A stretch of 64,000 nt of DNA from positions 124,001-188,000 of the forward strand of contig NZ_JAIQDG010000018.1 of NCBI RefSeq assembly GCF_020037125.1. The letters are read 5' to 3'. The notes below the pieces were generated by a model. It searched no databases and was not told the origin of the DNA. It saw only the letters and a list, made by a program, of their open reading frames with translations. Source of the DNA: Myxococcus sp. RHSTA-1-4 (GTDB lineage: Bacteria > Myxococcota > Myxococcia > Myxococcales > Myxococcaceae). The translations under genes and the position numbers were made by a program. Shown here piece by piece: positions 16,231 to 24,401 of the stretch (position 1 is its first letter; each line of letters starts with the position of its first letter).

Positions 16231-17045
16231 GCGCCACCGGCTCCCTTCGCCTGCCCCGGACGGAGCAGTCCGCCCGCGTCCGCCGGCTACCCGCCACGGA
16301 GCGCACGCTGTCCGTGCTGCTGGAGGAAGGGACGGAGAAGGCGCGAGAGCAGGCCGAGCGCTCCCTCTTCCTCCAGACGCTCTTCCTCGACACCTGGGAG
16401 GGCGGCGTCTACGGCCAGTTCGTCCGGGCCCAGCACTACGCCGCCTGGCTGCGCCAGCTCCACTTCCTCTACGCGGCCTTCGAGGGCGTGCTGCCGCGCG
16501 TGGTGGACTCGCCCCTGACACCGGTGCTGATGCTCCCGGAGTTGCGCCGCGCCGCCGCGCTGGAGGCGGACCTCCTCTACTTCTGTGGTGAGACGCGGAC
16601 GGACGCCTTCGCCTGCCGGGAGGTCCGGCTGCACGCGGAGCGCCTCCGGGAGGTGGCGGAGGACGCGCCGCACCTGCTCGTGGCCCACGCCTACGCGCGC
16701 TGCATGCTGGACCTCTTCACGGCACCGGCGCGGGGCCGGCTCATCGCGGAGGCCTTCGAGCTGGAGGACGGCCAGGGCACCCGCTTCTACGAAGCCCTCA
16801 CCGAGAAGGAGCTGGCCGCCTTCCGCGTCCGCCTCCACTCGCGCATCGACGGACTGGAGCTGGACGAGGACGAGGCCCAGGAGGTCATCCACGAGGCGCG
16901 GATGGCCTTCCGTCTCCATTCACTCGTCTGTGACGAGCTGGCGCGCGGCGCGACGGGAATCGCCCCGGGCGCCAAGGCTCAGGCGGCCTCGTCCTCCGAG
17001 AGCAGGTCCGCGAAGGGAGAGCTGTCCTCGCCCAGCGCCTTGTAG
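16227..17045 (+). CDS. Heme-oxygenase-fold protein lacking the heme-ligand His
   Basis: 272 residues. The order of segments follows bacterial biliverdin-producing heme oxygenases: LLEEGTEKAREQAERSLF (30-48), a YxxFVRAQHYAAWLRQLHFLYAA helix, and HAYARCMLDLFTAPARGRL (154-172) ahead of GTRFYEAL. The proximal heme ligand His of the usual xLHxxAE motif is Arg here (R40, codon CGA). The distal-helix GDLSGGQ motif is replaced by LDLFTAPAR. Heme degradation by the normal mechanism is therefore unlikely; a binding or regulatory role is possible. The C-terminal 22 residues are encoded over the end of the opposite-strand activator gene (67-base convergent overlap). Confidence 0.7.
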   Translation: MSATGSLRLPRTEQSARVRRLPATERTLSVLLEEGTEKAREQAERSLFLQTLFLDTWEGGVYGQFVRAQHYAAWLRQLHFLYAAFEGVLPRVVDSPLTPVLMLPELRRAAALEADLLYFCGETRTDAFACREVRLHAERLREVAEDAPHLLVAHAYARCMLDLFTAPARGRLIAEAFELEDGQGTRFYEALTEKELAAFRVRLHSRIDGLELDEDEAQEVIHEARMAFRLHSLVCDELARGATGIAPGAKAQAASSSESRSAKGELSSPSAL

Positions 17046-18703
17046 AGCGACTCCACCTTCTCCAGCTCGCGCTTGAGCGCCTTGTGGTGGTTGCGGTTCT
17101 TCACCAGGCTCTCGCGGCCCAGCAGCTTGAAGCCCTCGTCACGGCCCACCTGGCGGATGGCCATGCCCAGCACCAGTCCACGGAAGGCATCCGCCAGGTC
17201 CAAATCCAGCGGGGTGTTGCGCTTGCGCGCCTCCGCGACGAAGGCCTGCGCCGCCGCGCGCAGCGCCTCCGGAAGCGGCTTGCCGCCGGGCACCTGCTCG
17301 TAGTCCAGCGCCCGGGCCACGTGCTTCTCCTGGAGCACCAGCTCCCCGGTGGCACCGGGCTGCTCCACCATGGCCAGCGTGTAGGCACGGCGGACGATGT
17401 TGTCGAGCTGCCGCAGGTTGCCCGGCCAGCTTCCACCCACCAGCAGCCGTTCCGCCTCCGGCGCCAGCCGCGCGTTGCCCTCGGGCGAGCGCTCGCGGTG
17501 ACGGCGGTTGACCATGTACCGGGCCCACAGCGGGATTTCGTCCGAGCGCTCCTGCAGGGCCGGCATGCGCACCGGCAGCACGTTGACGCGGTAGTAGAGG
17601 TCCTCGCGGAAGCGGCCCGCGCGAACCTCCGCGTGCAGGTCCGCGTTGGTGCCGATGATGAAGCGCACGTCCGCCTGCCGCTCGCCGGTGCCCTCGCCCA
17701 GGGGCCGGTAGCTGCGCGACTCCAGCAGGTGCAGCAGGCCCGCCTGCGCCTTGAGCGACAGCTTGTCGATTTCGTCGATGAACAGCGTACCGCCGTCCGC
17801 CCGCGCCACGCTGCCCGGCGCGTCCTTCACCGCGCCCGTGAAGGCGCCCTTCTTCCAGCCGAAGAGCTCCGCCATCTGGAGGTCCTCGGGCACCGTCACC
17901 AGGTCCAGCGTCTCGAAGGGCCGGCCCCGCCGGTTGGAGCGCTCGTGGCACCAGCGCGCCAGCCGCGACTTGCCCGCGCCGGTGGCGCCGCTGACGAGGA
18001 TGGTCTCATCCTGGAGCGCGAAGACGCGGAGGATGGGCAGCAGCTCCGCCATGGAGCGGCCCACCACCGGCAGGTACTCGTCCACCTCCGGTGTGGCCAC
18101 CGGCCGCTGCGGCAGCCCCGCCAGGTACGGCGCGGCGACATCCGCCAGCAGCTGCAGCCGCTCCCCCATCGCCAGCCAGACGAACTCCTGTCCCATGGCG
18201 GCGAGGCAGTCCGCCTCCAGGGAAATCATCCCCTCGATGCTGCCTCCCGGCGTGCGCAGCGGCAGCACGCACACGTGCGTGGCATGGCGCCCGAGGAAGC
18301 GCTGCTTGCTCTCGTTGCTGTGGAAGCCCGCCAGTCCCGGGTCCCCCGTCACCGGCGCGTTGGGCGCGTGCGGCTGCACCGTGCCCACGTTGACGTCGAT
18401 GGACACCGCGCACCGGTGCTCCACCACCGCACGCCACGCCGTGGCCGAGGTGAAGAAGGGCGTACCCACGCTGGCATCCGTAATCTCACTGGAACCCACA
18501 TCCAGCGCGGCCAGGCGGCGGTAGGCCTCCCCCGGGCGCAGGTGGACGATTCCGCGGAGCACGCGGGCCCGGGCTGCGTACTTACTGGACGCAACCGCCT
18601 CCTGGGCCAGGGCCAGCATGCGACGCAGCGTCGCGGCGGCCGCGGTCTCGAAATCCTTCGCTCCGCGCAGTGCGGTCAACACCTGCGCCATCTCCTCGTG
18701 CAT
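16979..18703 (-). CDS. Sigma-54-dependent transcriptional activator with GAF-like sensor domain
   Basis: 574 residues from ATG 18703, chosen because GGAGG lies 7 bases ahead; the longer frame upstream has no such site. A GAF-like domain covers about 15-195. The AAA+ domain has Walker A GATGAGKS (239-246), the sigma-54 contact loop GAFTGA (286-291), and Walker B GGTLFIDEID (304-312), then PGNLRQLDNIVRRA. No Fis-type helix-turn-helix is evident; the C-terminus instead has RQVGRDEGFKLLGRESLVKN and a coiled helix. Its own upstream region carries a -24/-12 promoter and paired palindromes, so it probably controls itself. The N-terminal signal is unknown. Confidence 0.85.
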   Translation of the reverse strand: MHEEMAQVLTALRGAKDFETAAAATLRRMLALAQEAVASSKYAARARVLRGIVHLRPGEAYRRLAALDVGSSEITDASVGTPFFTSATAWRAVVEHRCAVSIDVNVGTVQPHAPNAPVTGDPGLAGFHSNESKQRFLGRHATHVCVLPLRTPGGSIEGMISLEADCLAAMGQEFVWLAMGERLQLLADVAAPYLAGLPQRPVATPEVDEYLPVVGRSMAELLPILRVFALQDETILVSGATGAGKSRLARWCHERSNRRGRPFETLDLVTVPEDLQMAELFGWKKGAFTGAVKDAPGSVARADGGTLFIDEIDKLSLKAQAGLLHLLESRSYRPLGEGTGERQADVRFIIGTNADLHAEVRAGRFREDLYYRVNVLPVRMPALQERSDEIPLWARYMVNRRHRERSPEGNARLAPEAERLLVGGSWPGNLRQLDNIVRRAYTLAMVEQPGATGELVLQEKHVARALDYEQVPGGKPLPEALRAAAQAFVAEARKRNTPLDLDLADAFRGLVLGMAIRQVGRDEGFKLLGRESLVKNRNHHKALKRELEKVESLYKALGEDSSPFADLLSEDEAA

Positions 18704-18780
18704 CCACTCGCCTCCGTCCGGAGCCATCCGACTGAACCCGCCAGGGCCGCGTCGGAAGGAGGCAGTGTAGCGGAGATGAA

Positions 18781-18814
18781 GAACGCGGAAGGAGCGGCCC
18801 CTCCTTCCGCGTTC
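18781..18814 (-). terminator. Perfect 14-bp hairpin in the leader of the sigma-54 activator gene
   Basis: GAACGCGGAAGGAG (18781-18794) pairs perfectly with CTCCTTCCGCGTTC (18801-18814) around CGGCCC. No T-run follows on either strand. It lies between the -24/-12 site and the activator ATG, so it would be within the activator's leader RNA and could be an attenuator. It may instead be the terminator of the upstream methyltransferase gene. Confidence 0.45.
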
Positions 18815-18871
18815 TGGAAACTCCGATACCGCGGACACTCCGGTTTCCCGTCGTGCCACGCGCAGCTCTTT

Positions 18872-18887
18872 TGCGCGACCCGTGCCA
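18872..18887 (-). promoter_or_regulatory. Sigma-54 (-24/-12) promoter candidate
   Basis: Read on the minus strand the site is TGGCACG-GGTC-GCGCA. The -24 half TGGCACG is a perfect consensus, and GG and GC are separated by exactly ten bases as required; only TT of the -12 TTGCA is replaced by GC. Transcription would begin near 18860, leaving a leader of about 155 bases before the activator's ATG at 18703. Confidence 0.55.
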
Positions 18888-18951
18888 ACCGGCACTATCT
18901 CAACAATTTCAAGAAGATAGCCCCCAAGGGGCTTCCCGCTCACTCCCGGCT

Positions 18952-18989
18952 GCGTCCTGATGGGACGCAGGCGCGTCCTGATAGGACGC
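18952..18989 (-). promoter_or_regulatory. Two tandem palindromic sites, enhancer candidate for the sigma-54 activator
   Basis: GCGTCCTGATGGGACGC (18952-18968) and GCGTCCTGATAGGACGC (18973-18989) are two near-identical 17-base sites, each with perfect GCGTCC/GGACGC arms. Their centres are 21 bases apart, two helical turns, so two dimers would sit on the same DNA face. They lie about 65 bases upstream of the -24/-12 site, the normal enhancer position. The rest of the 333-base gap (18704-19036) contains this promoter, the hairpin and no gene. Confidence 0.6.
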
Positions 18990-19036
18990 AAGCGGGTTCC
19001 ACGGGGGCGTGGAGATGCCGTGCGTGCGGATTGTTC

Positions 19037-19840
19037 TCACTCCCCGTCTGGCTGAAGGACGAAGACGCGGTCCAGCCGGAGGCTGCCCCGGGGCACGGGC
19101 GAGTCGATGTCGTAGTCGAAGTCATACGTGGCGGCCACGCGCAGGCCGGCCTCGCGGAACAGCTTCCGGGCCTGGGCTTCACTGTACGTGCGGAAGTACC
19201 AGGTCGTTTCAATGAGCCAGTCCTTCCCCGGGCCGGTGACGCGCAGCCGGTTGCGCATGGGGGAGCGGCGCTGGCGGCGCTCGGGCAGGCCCTCGTGCGT
19301 GTTGCACACCACCGTGTCCCGGCCCACGCGGCCCACCCAGCGCTCATGCTCCGGCTTCTCGCGCGCGTAGTCCGTGAGGTGGAAGCCGAGCACGTAGATG
19401 CCGCGCGGCTTCAACAGCCGCCGCGTGCCCGCCAGGTGCGCGAGCGCCGCCGCCTCGCTGTCCAGGTAGCGGAAGGTGGAGACCAGGTTGTGCGCCAGGT
19501 CCACGCGTCCCTCCAGCGAGGGCTCGGTGAAGGACTCCATGCGCGACTGGACCAGCCGCGTCTTGCGGCGCTGCGCGGGCGTGAGGCGCTTGCGCGCGTG
19601 GGCGAGCATCGCCTCGGAGATGTCGTAGCCCACCACTTGAATGCCACGGCCGACGGCCTCGGCCACCAGCCGCCCGGCGCCGCAGGCGGGCTCCAGCCAC
19701 AGCTTGCCGCCGGTGCCGTGGCGCTCGCTGAGCGTCTGGAGGAAGTCCACCTCCCGCACCGTGTCGGTGCCGAAGATGGCCTCGTAATACTCGGGGTGCT
19801 CGTACCAGTCGGTGCGCTTTTCCATGGAGGGCGCGCGCAT
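19037..19840 (-). CDS. Class I SAM-dependent methyltransferase
   Basis: 267 residues. SAM motif I is LWLEPACGAGRLVAEA (about 47-62), followed by VVGYDISEAMLAHARKR (motif II acidic residue in YDIS) and ESFTEP; a RLLKPRGIYVLGFHL strand comes later. ATG 19825 is an alternative start. The C-terminal half is beta-rich and has WYFRTYSEAQARKLFREAGL, a typical class-I closing segment. The substrate is not evident. It is transcribed toward the enhancer/promoter region of the sigma-54 activator. Confidence 0.85.
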   Translation of the reverse strand: MRAPSMEKRTDWYEHPEYYEAIFGTDTVREVDFLQTLSERHGTGGKLWLEPACGAGRLVAEAVGRGIQVVGYDISEAMLAHARKRLTPAQRRKTRLVQSRMESFTEPSLEGRVDLAHNLVSTFRYLDSEAAALAHLAGTRRLLKPRGIYVLGFHLTDYAREKPEHERWVGRVGRDTVVCNTHEGLPERRQRRSPMRNRLRVTGPGKDWLIETTWYFRTYSEAQARKLFREAGLRVAATYDFDYDIDSPVPRGSLRLDRVFVLQPDGE

Positions 19841-19889
19841 CCTCCGGCCCCCGGCGGGGAAAGCAAGAAGAAGCGCGGCGGCTCAGGAC

Positions 19890-20330
19890 TCAGGAAACGG
19901 AGGCGCCGGCGCCCGCCGTGTCCTCCTCCCCGGACGCCGCGGCGTCGAGCAGCCGCGCGGCCAGCCGCAGGAAGTCGGACTCGGTGACGATGCCCACCAG
20001 CGTCCCGCCGCCGTCCACCACGGGCAGGCAGCCGAAGCGGTGGTCCAGGAGCTTGTGGATGGCGTCGCGCGCCGGCATGTCCGGCGTCACCGTCTCCAGC
20101 CCGCGCGACATGATGTCGGCGACGGACACCGGCGGTTGCCGGGTGGCCGGGTGACGCGCCAGCGCGCGGATGAGGTCCCGGTGGCTGACGAGCCCCACCA
20201 GCTTCCCCTCGCGCACCACCGGCAGGTGGCGGATGTGGTGGAGCTTCAGCAGGTCGTCCCCCTGGAGCAGGCCGTCCGTCTCCTCCAACGTGACGACGTC
20301 GCGGGTCATCAGGTCCCCCACGGTGAGCAT
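19890..20330 (-). CDS. Paired CBS-domain protein
   Basis: 146 residues from ATG 20330 with GGAGGAG upstream. It consists of two CBS domains only: first VGDLMTRDVVTLEETD ... HIRHLPVVREGKLVGLVSHRDLIRAL, second VADIMSRGLETVTPDMPARDAIHKL ... FGCLPVVDGGGTLVGIVTESDFL. Such pairs bind adenine nucleotides and act as energy or redox sensors, but no effector domain is attached. It may act in trans; no partner is adjacent. Confidence 0.9.
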   Translation of the reverse strand: MLTVGDLMTRDVVTLEETDGLLQGDDLLKLHHIRHLPVVREGKLVGLVSHRDLIRALARHPATRQPPVSVADIMSRGLETVTPDMPARDAIHKLLDHRFGCLPVVDGGGTLVGIVTESDFLRLAARLLDAAASGEEDTAGAGASVS

Positions 20331-20505
20331 GGCGTGGTCTCCTCCTGTCCTTCCGGCCCGACGGAGTCGTGCGCGGCGTGCCTCTTTCGGAGGGTGGGCC
20401 CGCGCCCCGCCACGTGCATGCGTCACCGGGCGGGCGGGCAGGCGCTCCCGGGGCCCGCACCGGGGGAGGCGCGCGGGCGGACGCGGCCCGGCCGGGCCCG
20501 CCGTC

Positions 20506-21210
20506 TCAGGGCCGCGTCACCGGGCGGTCCGTGCGGATGCGCCCGTCCACCACCTCGACGAGCCGGTCGCACCGCTCCGCCAGGCGCGAGTCGTGGGTGA
20601 CGATGAGGAAGGTGGTACGCCGCTCCCGGTTGAAGCGGCGCAGCAGCTCGAACACCTGGGAGGACGTGCCCGTGTCCAGGTTGCCGGTGGGCTCGTCCGC
20701 CAGCACCAGCGCCGGGTCCATGGCCAGCGCCCGGGCAATGGCCACCCGCTGCTGCTGCCCTCCGGAGAGCTGGCTGGGGTGGGCATCCGCGCGCTCGGCC
20801 AGCCCCACGTCGCCGAGCAGCGCCCGCGCCCGCTCGCGCATGGACGCGTCCTGGCGTCCCCGCTCCGCCAGCATGGGCATCATCACGTTCTCCAGCGCGC
20901 TGAAGGCTCCCAGCAGGTGGTGGAACTGGAACACGAAGCCCAGCGTCCGCGCCCGCAGCGCCGCCAGCCCGTCATCATCCAGCTCGGACGTGTCCTGCCC
21001 GCGCACCTGGATGCGCCCGCCGCTGGGGCGGTCCAGCAGGCCCATCAGGTTGAGCAGCGTGCTCTTCCCCGAGCCCGACGGCCCCACCAGCGCGACGAAC
21101 TCGCCCGGCATCAGCGTGAGGTCGATGCCATGCAGCACGCGCGTGACGACCTCCTCGCCGTAGTCCTTGGTGACGCCCTCCAGGCGCATGACGGGAACGG
21201 GCTCAGCCAT
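20506..21210 (-). CDS. ABC transporter ATP-binding protein, MacB/LolD type
   Basis: 234 residues. Walker A GPSGSGKST (43-51), Q-loop in FVFQFHHLLGAFSALENV, signature LSGGQQQR, Walker B ALVLADEPTGNLD and the H-loop IVTHD are all intact. The TGNLDT segment and FQFHHLL mark the FtsE/LolD/MacB class, which drives conformational change in FtsX-type permeases rather than classical import. It overlaps the permease gene by 8 bases and is the third gene of a HlyD-permease-ATPase operon. Confidence 0.9.
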   Translation of the reverse strand: MAEPVPVMRLEGVTKDYGEEVVTRVLHGIDLTLMPGEFVALVGPSGSGKSTLLNLMGLLDRPSGGRIQVRGQDTSELDDDGLAALRARTLGFVFQFHHLLGAFSALENVMMPMLAERGRQDASMRERARALLGDVGLAERADAHPSQLSGGQQQRVAIARALAMDPALVLADEPTGNLDTGTSSQVFELLRRFNRERRTTFLIVTHDSRLAERCDRLVEVVDGRIRTDRPVTRP

Positions 21211-22414
21211 TGCGGATGACCACCGCCGGGTCCAGTTTCGCCGCGCGACGCGCCGGGGCCACCGCCGCCAGCACGCCGGTCAGCAGCGCCACCCCGGCCG
21301 CCGTGAGGAACAGCGTCGCGTCGAGCTGCACGGGGAAGGTGGGCGAGCCGTCCGGGTTGCGCGCCAGCCCCTCGAAGAAGCCCGCCAGCACCACCCCCAG
21401 CAGGCTCCCCAGCACCGAGCCCACGCCGCCCACCACCGCGCCTTGCAGGAGGAAGACGCGCATCAGCTTGCGCGTGGGCGTGCCCATGGCCTTGAGGATG
21501 CCAATCTCCCGCGACTTCTGCACCACCGACACCACCAGCACCGAGGCGATGCCCAGCGCCACCGCGACGATGACGAAGAACTGAATCATGTACCGCGAGC
21601 TGCTCTGCGAGCGCAGCGCCGTGAGCAACTGCGCGTTGAGCGCCATCCAGCTCTCCGCCACCAGGCCCGTGCGTCCGCGCAGTTCACCCGCCAGCGCCTC
21701 CGCGCCGAACACGTCCTGCACGCGCGCCTCCAGCGACGTCACCCCGCCCACCACGTCCAGCAGCGTCTGCGCCGAGCGCAGCGGCACCAGCACCCAGCGC
21801 TCATTCACGTCCCGGTTCCCCAGGTCGAAGATGCCCGCCACGCGGAAGCTGTCCGCGCGCCCCTCCGCCGTGGTCAGCCGCACCCGGTCTCCCACCGACA
21901 CACCCAGGTCCTCCGCCAGCTCCTGGCCGATGACGGCCTCGCCTCCTTGCAGCCGCCACGCGCCGGCCACCAGCTTCGAGGGCACGTCGATGATGCGCTG
22001 GAAGCGCTCCGCCTCCACGCCGCGCACCGCCACCGAGCGGCTCGCGTTGCCGCGCGACGCGAAGCCCGCGCCGGACACCACCGGGGACACCGCCACCACG
22101 CCCGGCGTGCGCTCCAGCTCCGCCTGCACCCGCAGCCACCCCTCCACCGTGCGCAGCCTCTGCGCGGGGCGCACCACCTGCACCAGCGCGCCGGGCCCGT
22201 CCGCCAGGGGGCGCGCGGCCTCCTCGGGCGCGCGCACGACGATGTGGGGCTGGGAGCCCAGCGTCCGCTCCACCAGCGAGGCCTGCAGCCCGTCGATGAG
22301 CGCGGACAGGAAGACGATGACGGCCACGCCCACCGACACGCCCGCGAAGATGAGCGCCGTCTGCGCGCGGCCCTCGCGAAGGAAGCGCAGCGCGACGAAG
22401 AGCTCGAAGGGCAT
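21203..22414 (-). CDS. FtsX-family ABC permease (MacB-like)
   Basis: 403 residues with the MacB_PCD/FtsX layout: helix 1 near 18-42, a large periplasmic domain (about 45-275), and three further helices at the end (first around MIQFFVIVAVALGIASVLVVSV with the EIGILKAMGT loop, last ending in PARRAAKLDPAVVIRNG). It works with the ATPase downstream and the HlyD-type protein upstream as a tripartite exporter or lipoprotein/peptide mechanotransporter. Substrate not determinable. Confidence 0.88.
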   Translation of the reverse strand: MPFELFVALRFLREGRAQTALIFAGVSVGVAVIVFLSALIDGLQASLVERTLGSQPHIVVRAPEEAARPLADGPGALVQVVRPAQRLRTVEGWLRVQAELERTPGVVAVSPVVSGAGFASRGNASRSVAVRGVEAERFQRIIDVPSKLVAGAWRLQGGEAVIGQELAEDLGVSVGDRVRLTTAEGRADSFRVAGIFDLGNRDVNERWVLVPLRSAQTLLDVVGGVTSLEARVQDVFGAEALAGELRGRTGLVAESWMALNAQLLTALRSQSSSRYMIQFFVIVAVALGIASVLVVSVVQKSREIGILKAMGTPTRKLMRVFLLQGAVVGGVGSVLGSLLGVVLAGFFEGLARNPDGSPTFPVQLDATLFLTAAGVALLTGVLAAVAPARRAAKLDPAVVIRNG

Positions 22415-22420
22415 GGCGGC

Positions 22421-23662
22421 TCAGCCCTCCTGTCCCCGAACGCGCACCCGCACGCGCTGGCCCGGCACCACCTTGCCTGACAGCACCAGCTCTCCCTCGG
22501 ACAGGCCGTCCACCACCTCCAGCGTCCCCTCGCCGCGCAGGCCCGGCACCACGTCCCTGCGCGTCGCGCGCCCGTCCTGGAAGACGAGCACCCAGGGCCG
22601 CTCCGACGCCGCGTCCCGCACGGCCTCGGTGGGAAGCACCAGCGCGGACTCGCGGCGGCCCACCTCGATGTCCACCGACACCGTCATGCCCGGGCGCAGG
22701 TAGCCGGGGGGCTCCGGCACCGCGAGCTTCACCTCCACCGTGCCCCGGTCCGGGTCCACCGACGGGGCCACCGTCTCCACCCGGGCGGAGAAGCGCTCAC
22801 GCGGGAAGGCATCCGCGCTGGCCACCGCGGGCTGACCCGGCCGGAGGTACGCGAGGCTGCGCTCGTCGGGCTCCACCGTGAGCTGCGTGCCGCCCACCCG
22901 CGCCAGCCGCAGCAGCGCCTGCCCCCCCTGCACCGAGTCCCCCGGCTCCACGTCGCGGCGCAGCACCAACGCGGGCACCTGCGCGGTGAGGGATGCATCC
23001 GCCAGCCGCGACTCGGCGGCCCGCAGCTCCGCCTCCGCCTGGGCCACGGCCGCCTCCGCCAGCCGCTGCTCCGGGCCGCCCCGCCCGCTGGCGGCGGCCT
23101 GCGCCTCGGCGGACGCCTGCCGGCTGCGCGCCACGTCCACCGCCGCCAGCGCGTCGTCCAGTTGCGCGCGGGTGATGGCCCCCGCCTCGGCCAGCGTCCG
23201 CGCCCGCTCCAGCGCGCGCTCCGCCTGCTCCCGCTCCACCGTGGCCTGCCGCACCGCCTCGGCCCGCTGCGGGGCACTCACCTCCAGAAGCTGCGTGAGC
23301 CGGGCCCTCGACTGGCGCACGGCCGCGAGCGCCCGGGCCACCTCGGCCCGGAGGGTGTCCGCGTCCAGCCGCGCGAGCACCTGTCCCGGCTCCACGCGCT
23401 GGCCCTCGTCCACCTCCACCGCCTCCACCGTCCCGGCGACCCGGGCGGCCACCGTCACCTCGGCGGGAGGTGACACGCGGCCACTCACCACCACGCGGTG
23501 GACCAGGGGCTCCCGCCGCACGCGCAGCCCTTCCACCTCCGGCCCCCGCACCGAGCGCACCACGGCCAGGGCGACCAACACCCCGAACACGGCGAGTGCC
23601 ACCATGAGCCGCGGATGACGCCGGGCATACCGGCCGAAGCCGCCCTTCGCGCGCATCGACAT
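22421..23662 (-). CDS. HlyD/MacA-type periplasmic adaptor
   Basis: 413 residues. N-terminal membrane helix (LMVALAVFGVLVALAVV), first half-lipoyl with VSGRVSPPAEVTVAARVAGTV, long Ala/Glu coiled-coil hairpin (about 120-235), second half and a beta-barrel region containing GYLRPGMTVSVDIEVG, then a membrane-proximal domain. The layout is that of MacA/RND adaptor proteins that bridge an inner-membrane pump to an outer-membrane channel. No TolC-like gene is next to it. First gene of the operon, divergent from the receiver protein at 23916. Confidence 0.88.
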   Translation of the reverse strand: MSMRAKGGFGRYARRHPRLMVALAVFGVLVALAVVRSVRGPEVEGLRVRREPLVHRVVVSGRVSPPAEVTVAARVAGTVEAVEVDEGQRVEPGQVLARLDADTLRAEVARALAAVRQSRARLTQLLEVSAPQRAEAVRQATVEREQAERALERARTLAEAGAITRAQLDDALAAVDVARSRQASAEAQAAASGRGGPEQRLAEAAVAQAEAELRAAESRLADASLTAQVPALVLRRDVEPGDSVQGGQALLRLARVGGTQLTVEPDERSLAYLRPGQPAVASADAFPRERFSARVETVAPSVDPDRGTVEVKLAVPEPPGYLRPGMTVSVDIEVGRRESALVLPTEAVRDAASERPWVLVFQDGRATRRDVVPGLRGEGTLEVVDGLSEGELVLSGKVVPGQRVRVRVRGQEG

Positions 23663-23915
23663 GCCCGCACTATCCCCCAGCCGGATGCGGCTCGCGTGGG
23701 TTTCCGATGCGTGCGCCGGGCCGCGTGCACGCGGAAGCGGGCGGCCCCCCGGGCGCCCTCGGGCCTCCCTGCCCCTTCGGAGGACGGCCCCCGCTCAGCC
23801 TGGCGGACGCGAGGCACCGCCCGTGGAGGTCCCCCGGGCGCATTCACATCTCCGGCCTCGAGGCCCCATTCCAACGAACGGCGGCGGCGCCGCCCCACCC
23901 GCTTCGAGGAGCCTC

Positions 23916-24296
23916 ATGCATACCGTCCTGCTGGTCGATGATGATCCCACCCTGCTCGACCTCTACACCCGGGTCCTGGAGGACATGGGTCATGTCGTCG
24001 CGACCGCCTCGGATGGGCGGGAGGCGCTCACCCTGGCGCCGCGCCTGCGCCCGCACCTCATCATCACGGATGTGTCGATGCCGGGGATGAGCGGGCTCGA
24101 GCTCTGCCAGGAGCTCCACGAGGATGCGTGGCTGCGCACCATCCCGGTCATCCTCCACAGCGGCATGGACGGGGTGGTGGCGCCACCGGGCGCCGTCTTC
24201 CTGGGCAAGACGGGTGACCTCGCCACGTTCAAGGCCGCGGTCACCCGCGCGCTCGCCGGCATGACACGGGCTTCACGCCTCACCCCAGCCGCCTGA
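23916..24296 (+). CDS. Stand-alone response-regulator receiver protein
   Basis: 126 residues from ATG 23916 (GAGGAG 4 bases upstream). All receiver residues are present: the acidic triad start VDDDP (D8-D10), the phosphoacceptor Asp in LIITDVSMPGMSG (about D51), the switch Ser in VILHSG and the Lys in FLGKTG. No output domain, so it is a CheY- or Spo0F-like relay or diguanylate-independent orphan regulator. The cognate kinase is not adjacent. Confidence 0.88.
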   Translation: MHTVLLVDDDPTLLDLYTRVLEDMGHVVATASDGREALTLAPRLRPHLIITDVSMPGMSGLELCQELHEDAWLRTIPVILHSGMDGVVAPPGAVFLGKTGDLATFKAAVTRALAGMTRASRLTPAA

Positions 24297-24401
24297 GCCG
24301 GTGGGCCGCTTCCGGTTCCCCTCCCCTGCGGAGCGGCCCGCCGGCACGGGTGCATCCCGGACATGGCACGCGCCGGGTGTGGCGCGCGCGGCCGCCGCCC
24401 C

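Noticed and set aside
18852..18858. Second TGGCACG on the minus strand downstream of the proposed -24/-12 site
   Set aside because: No GC at the required distance, so it fails as a sigma-54 promoter.
17084..19987. Plus-strand frame of 967 codons across the sigma-54 activator and methyltransferase
   Set aside because: His/Arg/Gln-rich shadow that also runs through the promoter and enhancer region; no family match.
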